A stretch of DNA of 64,000 bases from Hygrophila difformis. Its lineage: Eukaryota > Streptophyta > Magnoliopsida > Lamiales > Acanthaceae. Below, in pieces: positions 44,901-55,083 of the stretch (position 1 is its first letter; the number at the start of each line of letters is the position of its first letter). Position numbers and translations under genes: made by a program. The notes beneath the pieces were generated by a model. That model worked only from the letters and a program-made list of their open reading frames with translations, was not told the origin of the DNA and ran no database searches. Location: NCBI GenBank assembly GCA_030278955.1, contig JAOANR010000012.1:28947977-29011976 (forward strand), written 5' to 3'.

Positions 44901-46860
44901 CAAACATTCCATCCAAACACAAAAGTTACCTGCTTCTGCTTTTGGCTTTCATTTCTGCTTCTGTTTTTTTCAAAAGTCAATCCAAACGGGCCCTTCTACC
45001 AAGGTGCTTTTGGCTTTTGCTTCTGCCAAAAGCACTTTTGGGGAAAAAGAAATGTTTGGTTTGGCTTTTAAAAAAAAAGTAGAAGCACCTCGAAAAGCTG
45101 CAAAAGTGCTTCTGGGGGCTGCTTCTCCGAAAAGCAGAAGCCAAAAGTACTTCGTAAATTGCGCAAAGACTTAAGTACCCTCATTACTTAATATAAATTA
45201 CACTATAAATATATCTTATTATCATATTAAGTAGCATGTCCTTTTTGGTAATTTATACATTTAAAAAGCACTTTTTACTTTTACACATCCAAACACACTT
45301 TTGAAAAAAAGCTGCTTTTCAAACATTCCATCCAACACACAAAAGTTATCTGCTTCTGCTTTTGGCTTTCACTTCTGCTTCTGCTTTTGGCTTCCGCTTT
45401 TTTCAAAAGCCAATCCAAACGGGCCCGCAATCTCGCCAGAGCCCTTAAAACAGTCTTCAACAAACTTATGGATTGAGGGACCAATAGAACTCCAGATATT
45501 CTGGTAGAGAAAAGCATGGAAGCCATCTGGGCCCGGGGCTTTGAGGGGGGCCATACTCTTGATGGCTGAGTACACTTCCTCCAATGAAGGATTGGTTAAC
45601 AGCATGTCGTAGTCAGCCTGCTTAATCTTTGGAAGAGAAGATGTTATGGCACGAGAATTCCTATGAGGGACACAAGCTGTATAGAGACTTCTAAAATAGT
45701 CAACGACCATGTGTTTAATACCAATATCAGATGTATGGACTTGGCCTTGAGCATCCTCAAGCATAGTAAATAGCTTCTTGTTTTGTCGATGCTTGACATA
45801 ATCGTGGTAGAACTTAGTATTATCATCACCTAGAAAATTCCAGTTACGGACACTGCGTTGGATCCAAGAGATTTCCTCAGCTTCCAGAATTTTACAAAGC
45901 TCGGCACTTAATTGTTTATGCAGTCTGCATGGGAATGCTTCCTCCAACCAATTAGGATTCCTTTCAATTCCGACTAACCTGGCCCTAATCTGGTGCTTAC
46001 GATTGATATGAGATTTAACCACCTGCTCATTCCATGGGATGGATTTGTTTCTGGTGGCATCAAGTTTGTGCTTAATAGAGTCCGAGCCTTACCAAATATC
46101 GTGAACCAGGCTTCTGTAGCTACCATAAGCCTGCCAAGAAGCCTTAAATCTAAAAATGTTTGGCGCTTGCTTCCGTTGGTTAAGATCTGTAGCAGCAACT
46201 ATTTTAATAAAAAGAGGAGAATGATCCGAATGAATTCTAGGAAGTACCTCACCGTACAACCAGGAAACATATTGAGCCAATGGTCATTACATAGCATCCT
46301 ATCCAACCTTCTTCTGAGAAAACCTCTAGCCCATGTAAATCTACTCCCGAAAGTTCTCAATTCAGCCAAAGCAGACAAATCCATCCAATTTTTAAGCTCG
46401 AGATGTGCATTGGACGATCTGGAACCACCCCGAGCTTCCTCAAGTCTAGCAATGCAATTTAAATCCCCCCCTCCCCCCTAGAATCCATGGTGCATGTCTA
46501 CTCTTATTGATGCGATGGAGCTCAGGCCAAAGACAAGCTCTTCGCACTTTGTTAGGGGCAGCATAAATTAGAGTAATCAAGATGTGATCTTCCTCTCCCT
46601 GAACCCGAATATCAATGTATTGAGAATGTGACTCAAGAACGGTAAGAGAAATATGATTTTTCCAAAGAAGCCAAATGCCTCCCGAAAACCCTGAAGCTTC
46701 AACACGGTATGAATTGGGAAAACTACTTCTCCGGACAAAATTATCAGCACATTCTCCACTAATGCGAGGTTCAAACAAAGCAGCAATGTCCACCTTCTTA
46801 GATTGTGAAACATCACAAAATTCTCTTCTAAACAATGACGAACCTGCCCCCCTGAACATT
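41940..46860 (-). pseudogene. LINE ORF2: endonuclease, reverse transcriptase, RNase H
   Basis: This ORF nicks the target and copies the LINE RNA at the nick. The N-terminal endonuclease (about 46860-46200) shows ALFEPRISG and GGIWLLWK. RT begins around 45600 (APGPDGFHAFLYQ). After the MITE dimer it continues with LIPKISNPNAITQFRPISLCNALYK, QSSFIEGRIIQDN, LDLGKAYDKLNW and GIRQWDPISPYIF. The FADN stretch near 43970 is in the position of the catalytic FADD-type motif. A zf-RVT domain (WRWPGPPRVKTFLW, CWKCGEEETCLHALRDC) lies at 42690-42950. RNase H (EAAQAEAWGVLLCL, SDNDSIIQCIN, CNIAADLLV) ends at about 41940. At least eight frame breaks are visible. Confidence 0.9.
44544..45426. mobile_element. 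Head-to-tail dimer of a MITE inside the LINE
   Basis: Two copies of a 430-450-bp sequence lie in tandem (44544-44993 and 44994-45426). Both contain CTACCAAGGTGCTTTTGGC, the TGCCAAAAGCACTTTTGG inverted segment and a CACTTTTGAAAAAAAG tail. The outer ends form inverted repeats (GCGTTTGGATTGGCTT and its complement AAGCCAATCCAAACGG). One GTCAATCCAAACGGGCCC end lies at the junction and is shared by both units. The target duplication is not clear. The termini resemble PIF/Harbinger- or hAT-type MITEs. Confidence 0.8.
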
Positions 46861-46961
46861 CCAACAAAATAGATTAATATTCATAACAAAGGGGAGGGAA
46901 GAAAGAAAAATAGGCAATCATAGAGATGAAGGACTCGAAGTCCCTGCACGTCCCTTATCCT

Positions 46962-48292
46962 CTAAAAAAGATGAAATATCCATGGCATCCTCAAAAACTT
47001 CCCCTGCAAAATCTGGGGGTCTGCCAGCGTCAAGAGCCTCCAATTTTTTTCCTCTCTGGTGAGCATTAGTTGACGAATCCTCCACAGCCACAACTGTATG
47101 GTGCTCAGGGGGAGGGATGAGGGCATCTTTCTCAACCAAGCCCCTGAAGGTTGGTGAGTCCAGACCGGTGAATTGTTCTCAGGAACTGGGGTATGTGATC
47201 GCGATAGCCGCCGCACGTTGTTAGTCCTTGGAGAACTCCTGGGTGGTGACGATGGATCAGAGGGTCCAGCCTTCATATGATTATCATTCTTTGTATCCAT
47301 CCGATCAGGGGGTATATCAACAGGATTATCGACTATGGATGAGAACCTATTTGTAGTGGAATTCGGCTGTGGCCTAGGGTTCGCAGTTCTTCCTCCCATA
47401 GGTCTTCTTCTATACTTGGCAATCATCCAAGGGCCAAAGCTCGGTCCCTCGGTAGTCTCGGCTTCCTTACCTCGAGCAGCCCTTGCCGTTTCGTCCGTGT
47501 GCGTAGTATGATTATGAATCTCAGGACATTCAGTGCTAAGATGCCCAAACCGGCCACACTCGAAACATACTTGTTTCTGATTCTCATATTCGATATTGAG
47601 GACATAATCATCAACCATCACTTGTGATTTCAGCGTCTTCGATAAATCAAGTTCGCCGCAACCCTAGCATACTTCCCTTGATCCACTTTGTCTGTGCTAA
47701 AGTCAATACTAAGGACTTGGCCAATTCGCGATCCCACTTTAAACATGATGTCCGGTCATACAAGAAAATGGGGATACTAGGGAAACACACCCAAGCAACC
47801 ATAGATTTCACCACATTCGTTAAAGGGTTGAAGGATTCTTCCCAGGCCTAAAATGCAAATAATGCCCAAGGACCATCCAGGGCCCTCCCGTCAATGCATG
47901 AGAAGCCGCTTCCGCCGTGTCAAATCGAACGATGAAATAACCATTCTCCAAATCAATAAAGGGGCATTAGCTGCAGCAGGCCAAAGCTTTTCAATCCTTG
48001 ATTTAAGCAATCGATATGAAATGGAACGGCCAAGAACTTTGATAACTACAACATTAGCCCACTGCCTAAGAAGCCTTTCCTTGAAGGCTTTCGAGAGGAC
48101 CAGTTTATCAATACTATCCTGCACCGTGACCGTGATGTCGTCGAGATCGCCGAGATCTTTGCTCATAATCTCATCAAGAGGAACGTGAATGAAGCCAGTG
48201 CCTCGTTTAGCTACTTCGCTATAGGAAGATCGCAGTCTCTTCTGCGCCCTACCATCATGTGGATCCGGTGGCTTGCCGTCTTGGGCCTCCAT
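46962..48292 (-). pseudogene. LINE ORF1 (RNA-binding, zinc knuckle)
   Basis: The ATG at 48292 is 96 bp inside the element. The N-terminal part (to 47891) contains VIKVLGRSISYRLLKSRIEKLWP, the start of the DUF4283 domain of plant LINE ORF1. The domain then continues in other frames to about 47620. A CCHC knuckle, CFECGRFGHLSTEC (about 47560), follows, and then a Pro/Ser-rich tail. ORF1 proteins coat the LINE RNA. At least three frameshifts are present. Confidence 0.82.
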
Positions 48293-48401
48293 TAGATCGC
48301 CAGAAACAAGAAAAGAATCAGGACGACAGTTAGAGAGCTATCGTTTCTTGGAGAGAATTTCAATAGGCAGTTTTTCCCAATGAGTTGTAAAGCCCAATTG
48401 C

Positions 48402-49395
48402 ATTTTAATTCCAAACAATATAATCTATATAATAAATCCTGAATACTTTTTGGCATGTTCAGACTTAATTGCCCTTATTAAATCTTATATTTTTATTTTA
48501 ATTATTATTAAAAAAGATAAACTTAAGGTTACATCTGTAAATCATTACAAAACATCACAAACATATCTACGGTTATTATCACGACACCTCATAAACGCCA
48601 CATCATCCTCTCAAAAATACCAGATGCTGACATGTGACATCTATAAAATAATCTTGAATTAATTTAATCTATTGTAAATATCTTCAAAAATATCTTTATA
48701 AGATTTCATCTATATTTAGAAAATAAATCTATATATTAATATAAAAGATTTTGAGAAAATCTTTCTATATATTTTAAAAAGATATAAATTGAAAACAAAT
48801 TAAATTACATAATTATATTTTATATTTTATAAATATATAATTAAATTATATATTATAAATTCTTTAACTTTATATATAATATTATAAAATAAATTTTTAT
48901 TATAATTATATTAAAATTTGAACCTAAATTATTAACAAAAATAAATAAGCTAAAAAAAATTTAATTAGTAATAATCAGTCAATTTATCAAAAAAAGTATA
49001 TATATTTAATATGAAATATAAATTTATGGGTGTTACACAATATAATATAATGCAGAATAAAGTCGGGGTCTGTTTTTTGCCCAAAAATTAGTGTTAAAAT
49101 GATATTTCCAAGGGAAATGTGGAAATTGATTATTTTTTCTCATATTACAAAGTTGGGGTCTGTTTTTTGCCCAAAAATTAGTTTAAGTACTAATTTTAAA
49201 ATTTTTTAATTGGGGTATAGCTTTTAGAAATTGCTTTTTTTTTCCCTTAAAAAATAAAAAGATAACAAAAAAAGTATATATATAGATAGTATTCTTTAAA
49301 GTTTTAGGGATAGTAGTCAAAATGGACAACATATTAGGGAGTAAAATGAAATTTTTAGAGCCTTAATAATGTAAATATATAATTTATTCAAATTG
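48402..49395. other. AT-rich DNA with a possible Helitron start and a 32-bp direct repeat
   Basis: No gene is seen. TCTATATAATAAATCC at 48432, with GACATGTGACATCT-type text downstream, resembles the 5' end of plant Helitrons, but no 3' end was found. A direct repeat of about 32 bp (AGTYGGGGTCTGTTTTTTGC and following) lies at 49061 and 49151. Confidence 0.4.
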
Positions 49396-51981
49396 TGTAA
49401 TACCCGAGAATTTTCCAACATAACATAAAACAATAATTACCTAAATAAATAAATAAATGAATCTAGCAAATAAATAAATAAATAAAGATAAGAAAATGAG
49501 AAATGAGATTTTAACTTAAAAAGGAATTAAAGGAATTTAATTAAATAAAAAGAATTATTAAAGGTAAATAAATTGTACACCGAAACCCGACACTAATGAA
49601 CTCGAGGATTCGAGTCCAAAACATCTAATTAGACTGAGAATAAATTTAGAGAGAAAGTATGAACGCGAATATACCCCGGAAATCGGAATTCGGGAGCATA
49701 GAGGGATAGAAACCCGAAAGAGAGGCGGAAAAGCACGACGAATCGCACGACCCGCGCGGACCGAAGTCCAGGCGAGTGTCGCGCGGTGGCCACGCGGTGG
49801 AAGGCGAAACAGCGCGCCACGACCGCGCCACATGACAGATTCGCCCGTTGCGTGAATCTCTCGCCCGAACGCGGATTTTTCGACTTTCGGTTGAACATCT
49901 CTCGACCCAAGACCTTTAGGTCAGATGTTGGACGCCCTAGGGCTTGGGAAATCTATAAATAAACCCCTTGGGAGTCCCAAACAAGTTCACAAAACCCTAC
50001 AACCTTCTATACGTTCGAAACCCTAAATCCGGAGTCGTCGGAGGCACGAAACCAAGACGAACGCTGTTGGACGAATTTCTCTACAGATCTCCATAGTCTT
50101 GGTAAGTCTCGATCCAATCTTTGTCAATAAACGATTCGAAAACGAATCCTAATCATCTCCTTTTTCTTTCTACACCCCGTATTGGATCTAGATCGTAGAA
50201 CCCGACGAACGGAGAGGAGAAACGGTAGACGGGAAGCCACGCCTTCGAATAGACGATCCCCGACGTTCATAAACTCCGTAAGTTAACTCTTACATGGTTT
50301 TGGGATGAATTAAAACATTCAAAACTAAAAGATTAACAAGAAATCGAAAATCTGTCAATTATTACTTTCTACCGACGCAACAGATTTAATGAATTTTTCC
50401 GAACCTTAAAACGAACTCAAACGGAAAAACTTAAAACACGAAAAACGTTCCTAAGACTTAGATCTAGCTACTGTAAAATGTTGAGAATTTTTGGAGTTGA
50501 TTTGATATGTGAAAACCCACCGAAACCGAGCTGTTTGAATCTAGATCTTGAAATCTTGGACAGAATTTAGGAATGATCTTGATCACGTTTTTGACATAGG
50601 ATCTAGGCTGTTTTAGATCTTTGGCCGAACATGAAAGTTGTAGATAAATGTCTTAAGATGATCTCTGTCAAATTTCATTAAATTTGGAGTTGAATTGCTA
50701 TAGTAGAATTCGAAATCTTTAAACTGTGATACATTAAACTCGGACAGATTTGTTCTTATACGAAAACTGGTGATTTTGACCTACTTAGGTATCTCGGATC
50801 GAAAATGATAAAACACGAAAGTTGTAGATCTTGATGTTTCCGAGTCAGATATGAAATTTTGGAATTTTTGGAATTAAATCTGATTTTAGACGAATTTTAG
50901 AGTAAACTGTGGTTTACCGAAACGAAATCTTGAAATCTTGTTGAAACATGGAATTAACCTTTAGGGTTGAAACGAATTGAGATATTATCTTTAAATAAAT
51001 ACAATTGAAGTCAGATTTTAAAATTTAGATCCCCTTACAAACTTGATAAATTAAAATTAGGGGTGAGTGCTCTGCAGGGTGCCCCCTAACGATTCACTTC
51101 GTGCCTTAATGGACGATGGTGACCCCGCGCGCTAAACTTGAGATATGGATTGCCTAAACGGCGAAATATAGAGCCTACACTCTCGTGAATATCCGAATGG
51201 GTTTCCCGAGGCTCCGGAGTGGTACTGGGTATGGCTGATGCGGTTGCGGCCGCCGGGCTACCGGCTAAACTTGTTGACATCGCGATGCTATCGTGAAACT
51301 TTGAAATACCAAATCGGGGATGTAATGGGGATTTTAAATTAAATTAAATTAGATTAAATTATGTTGTTGTCCAATTAAATTATTTAAATGCTTTATTTAA
51401 ATTGTGACATTTATGTTAAACCATGTGATATGTGTTACTAAATAGAGCCCTGAGATAAATTATGCTATTGGATAGTGATTAGATTAATTTAAATATTATG
51501 TTATTATCATGCTTTTGTTAAATTATTAAATTTATGGCTTTTAAACCCTACGATCATGCATGTGTTAACTTACTCAGCAATTTTACTGACCAAAACCATT
51601 TTTATTCCTTTCCTTACAGAATATGTGGAATGAGCATGTGTGAGCACGATTCATGCATGGGATTTTGGGGAACACTTATTTTGCTTTTGAATTTCGTACT
51701 TAGACTATATTCTGAACAGGCCTGTTTAACCCGTGTTTTGGCCATGTCGGCCCTTTTTATATTTTCCGCTGCGATACTGTACTAAACCAAATATTTCCGC
51801 TGCGCTATGCTATTATTATTTTCGAGTTATATTGTATGGGCTATTTTGAATGATTTAAATGTTTTTAAATACTGCAATACCTAGTCTTGCATCTCTTTAG
51901 TAAGCTCGGTGAAACCGTGCCTTACTAGGGAGATGTGGCGGTGACATCCCGACCTGGGTGACCAAAAACCGGGGTGTTACA
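49396..51981 (+). repeat. Tekay-like 5' LTR (young copy)
   Basis: 2586 bp, TGTAATACCC...GTTACA, with the TATA box TCTATAAATAAACC at 49952. It is followed by the primer site TGGTATCAAAGCCCGGCT (51985-52002). Confidence 0.94.
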
Positions 51982-51984
51982 AGT

Positions 51985-52002
51985 TGGTATCAAAGCCCGG
52001 CT
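51985..52002 (+). other. Primer binding site (tRNA-Met type)
   Basis: TGGTATCAAAGCCCGGCT starts three bases after the LTR, at the same place as in the nested element. Confidence 0.78.
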
Positions 52003-52204
52003 ATTTTTAAACTATTATTTATTTTTAAACCATTATTATTTTTAAACTATTATTAGTATTTTGACTATTATTTTAAATTTTAAAGTATTATTTCCATGGA
52101 AAAACTTTTGTTTTAAAACCCATGGAAAAATATATATATGTGGTGCATTAAATTATTATTGGGGGGAAAAATCATTTGCATTTGCATTTTGCATCTCTGT
52201 TATG

Positions 52205-52326
52205 AACTTAGAATCTTGGAAACTTGAACTTAGAATCTTGGAAACTTGAACTTAGAATCTTGGCGAATTGAACCTAGAATCTTGGCGAATTGAACTTAGA
52301 ATCTTGGCAAATATTAACTTAGATCT
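52205..52326 (+). repeat. Leader minisatellite, five units
   Basis: Five units of 22-23 bp with the core TAGAATCTTGG lie directly before the small coiled-coil ORF. The position and unit count match 16259-16384 in the nested element, but the unit linkers differ. Confidence 0.88.
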
Positions 52327-52340
52327 CTTGCTTGCGCTAG

Positions 52341-52676
52341 ATGGCTAGTCAAGACATGATGCAGTTGATGGTCAGGATGATGAGTGTTCATCTCGATTCC
52401 CACCAAACCCTAGAGCAGATGAAGTACCGTATGGCTCAATTGGAGGCCAATTTACATCACATGGGCAACTTGAGAGAGGCGGATCATCACTGCATAAACC
52501 AACTCGAGCGCCAAGTCCAAACCCTCACTACACAAAACTTAATACTAAAGGAATACATTGATGCCCACGGGCAAGACTTAAACACTATCTTTGACGAGCT
52601 GATGCCGCCGAGTTCGGAGGAGGAAGATCCGGAGGAAGATCCTGCTACCCCACCGGAGGACGTCATGAGACACTAG
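52341..52676 (+). CDS. Small coiled-coil protein encoded upstream of gag
   Basis: This is an intact 111-residue frame of no family I recognise. The first 85 residues are Leu/Met/Gln/Glu/His-rich with heptad spacing (MASQDMMQLMVRMM, HQTLEQMKYRMAQLEANLHH, then INQLERQVQTLT), which predicts a parallel coiled coil. The last 20 are acidic with PPSSEEEDPEEDP. The ATG follows the leader repeats. Its counterpart in the diverged nested element (16398-16997) keeps the same start and coiled coil, with a longer tail. Conservation across two subfamilies argues for a real product. Gag starts 260 bp downstream. Confidence 0.7.
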   Translation: MASQDMMQLMVRMMSVHLDSHQTLEQMKYRMAQLEANLHHMGNLREADHHCINQLERQVQTLTTQNLILKEYIDAHGQDLNTIFDELMPPSSEEEDPEEDPATPPEDVMRH

Positions 52677-52938
52677 AGATTCTATTGTTAGATACTATTT
52701 TGCTAGGAAAATATTTCTACCTTTGTACTAAAATTTCTTTTGAGGAAATAAAATGCCCGATTTATTTTTAATAAATCGAAAAAAAAAAATCAAAATAAAA
52801 TAAAACCCCGAAGCATACGATGCTTCTTAATTCGAACGAAGCACCACGTGCTAAATTGCTACACACGTATACATTTATAGAAATTGCTTAGACTATATAC
52901 TAAATTCACTGGTCCTAATCTATCCCATTTGTACCAGA

Positions 52939-55083
52939 ATGGCACCCAGAGGAAGAAGAAGAGGCAGAGCCCAACCCGCTCCCCAAACCACCACTGAAAC
53001 ACCTACTGAAACACCACCAAACGTCACTGAACCGATTCAACCTGATGAGGAACAGCCCCAAGGTGCGCAGGACGCCCCCGCACCGAACAACGTGGGCGAT
53101 CGTCTTAGGACGATAGAGGAAGTGTTGATTGCGCTCGGAAACGTGCAAGTCAACCGGGGTCAAGCTGCGGCGGTACCTCCGCCCCAAGCTCGCCCTAACT
53201 ACCTGGCGATGGTGAACCCTTACCAGCCGCCCCACTACGCTGGTGAGGAGGATCCAGCTAAACTGGAGGAATGGATCCGGACTTTTGACAAGCTGCTGGG
53301 AGCGGTCAAATGTCCGGAAGGAGAAAGGGTACATGTCGCTTCATACTACTTGGGAGGCGAAGCCGACGACTGGTGGCAGGCCACTCAAGCTAAACTGACT
53401 GAAGATGACGAGCCCTACTCGTGGATGGAGATGATGGAACTACTCAGGGACCGATTCTATCCCTTGAGTACTAAAGCGGCCATGTACGAAGAGTTCCTGT
53501 CGCTGAAGCAAGGAAGCTAAACGGTGCAGGAATACTACACACGCTTCAAGGAGCTGGTGAGGTTCGCACCAAGGCTAGTGCCTACTGATGCGGAAAAGGC
53601 ACAGAAGTTCGAGATGGGACTGAACCTGTCTGTGCGCGAGGTGATCGCGGGGGTACACTACCCCGATTTGCAAGCTGTGTATGACCGCGCTGTGGCGGTA
53701 GCACGTGTGCAGCAGCTGAAAAGAAGGGTGAGTGGGGAGTCCAGCAGGGGTCCTCAAGACAAGAGAAGCCGAGACTCAAGAAACGAGAACAATACTGGAA
53801 GGAACGAGCAGCGCAGAGGGTCGAATAGGCCCCAACAAAACAACACTGGGAGGAGGTTCAACCAAGAGGATCCGGTACCGCCTTGCCCGAGATGTGGACG
53901 ACCCCATCTGGCAAGGGGATGCCCGCAACAAGGCGCCTGTTACCGATGCGGTCGAATGGGTCACGTTCGACGGGATTGCCGAACTAGGCTCGAGAACATA
54001 ACGAAGAGGGACGATTTGGTCGCGGGGCAAGAACAGCCTCAAAATCAAAACGGGCGAAACGGGAACAACCAAGGGTATAGACCCCCTCAAAATAGACCGC
54101 AAAACCAGAACCAGAACCAACGACCTCCGCCCCCGCAGAATCAAAACCAACAGCAAAACCAGCAGCAGAACGCGAATCAGCAAGGCAACCAAGGGCGCCC
54201 TGTGGGGAGGCTCAATGTGGTAAACCAAGCGGACGTGCCTGCGCAAGGAGAAGTGATGGCAGGTACATTTTATGTGTTGAATATGCCCTTTAGAATTCTA
54301 TTTGATTCTGGAGCTAGTTGCTCAATTATAGCATCAAGGATAGTGCCTGAGTTAGATCTACCTAAGTGCGAGAGAATTAGCTTAGGAATTCAATTGCCTT
54401 CTGGAGAAGTAGTGTCTTGCTCTAAACGATATAACGGAATTCCTATAGTGATAAAGAACGTAGAATTCTTCGCGAACTTAGTAGAATTTAACTTAAGAGA
54501 CTTTGACATCATACTAGGGATGGATTGGTTATCCCAGTATAAAGTGGTGATCGAATGCCAAAAGCAAAAGATCACCTTGTCAAAAAGTAGGGGAAAGAGA
54601 GTTATCTTTTACTCTCAGCCCCCTAAAAAAAGTAACAAAATCGTTAGTGCACTTAAACTAAGTAACTTGATGCGTAAGGGGTATGAACTATATGCGTGCT
54701 ATGTGCACAACCTTGAGGCGGAAGAAAACAAGGTTGATAGCATACCAGTGGTAAGAGAATACCCGGACGTGTTCCCTGAAGACGTTCCGGGCATGCCCCC
54801 TGAGAGAGATCTTGAATTCACTATAGAACTCATTCCGGGGACAGAGCCTGTCTCGAAAGCTCCGTACCGGATGGCACCACTGGAAATGAAGGAGTTAAAG
54901 GAACAACTCGAGGAACTATTGGGAAAAGGCTACATAAGACCGAGTACGTCCCCTTGGGGAGCACCGGTTTTATTTGTTAAGAAGAAAGACGGGGGACTAC
55001 GTCTTTGCATAGATTACCGAGAACTAAACCAAGTGACCATTAAGAATAAATACCCCCCTTCCGAGAATAGAGGATCTGTTTGA
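52939..55083 (+). pseudogene. Tekay-like gag, protease and front of RT
   Basis: The ATG at 52939 opens a basic N-terminus (MAPRGRRRGRAQ). The gag core follows (about residues 80-230, with YYLGGEADDWWQ). A TAA at 53518-53520 is the only break, and the frame continues unchanged on both sides. Zinc knuckles ([17 protein letters not shown] and [14 protein letters not shown]), a Gln/Asn-rich linker and the protease motif [13 protein letters not shown] come next, then RT start motifs ([38 protein letters not shown]). A run of six C at 55053-55058 has one base too many and ends the frame at 55083. Confidence 0.93.

Larger units (their letters stand above)
41903..48388 (-). mobile_element. Full-length L1-type LINE with RNase H
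   Basis: A perfect 13-bp target duplication AAAGCCCAATTGC (41890-41902 and 48389-48401) borders it. The minus-strand 3' end has a poly(A) tail (the T run at 41903-41913). ORF1 (DUF4283-like with zinc knuckle) and ORF2 (endonuclease, RT, zinc-binding zf-RVT, RNase H) lie in order. The 5' end at 48388 is close to the ORF1 start (48292), so the copy is not 5'-truncated. A MITE dimer (44544-45426) was inserted later. Without it the element is about 5.6 kb. Many frameshifts show it is old. Confidence 0.92.

Noticed and set aside
48432..48480. Helitron 5' end (TCTATATAATAAATCC)
   Set aside because: It is suggestive, but no matching 3' hairpin and CTRR end could be found on the same strand, so it is not called as an element.
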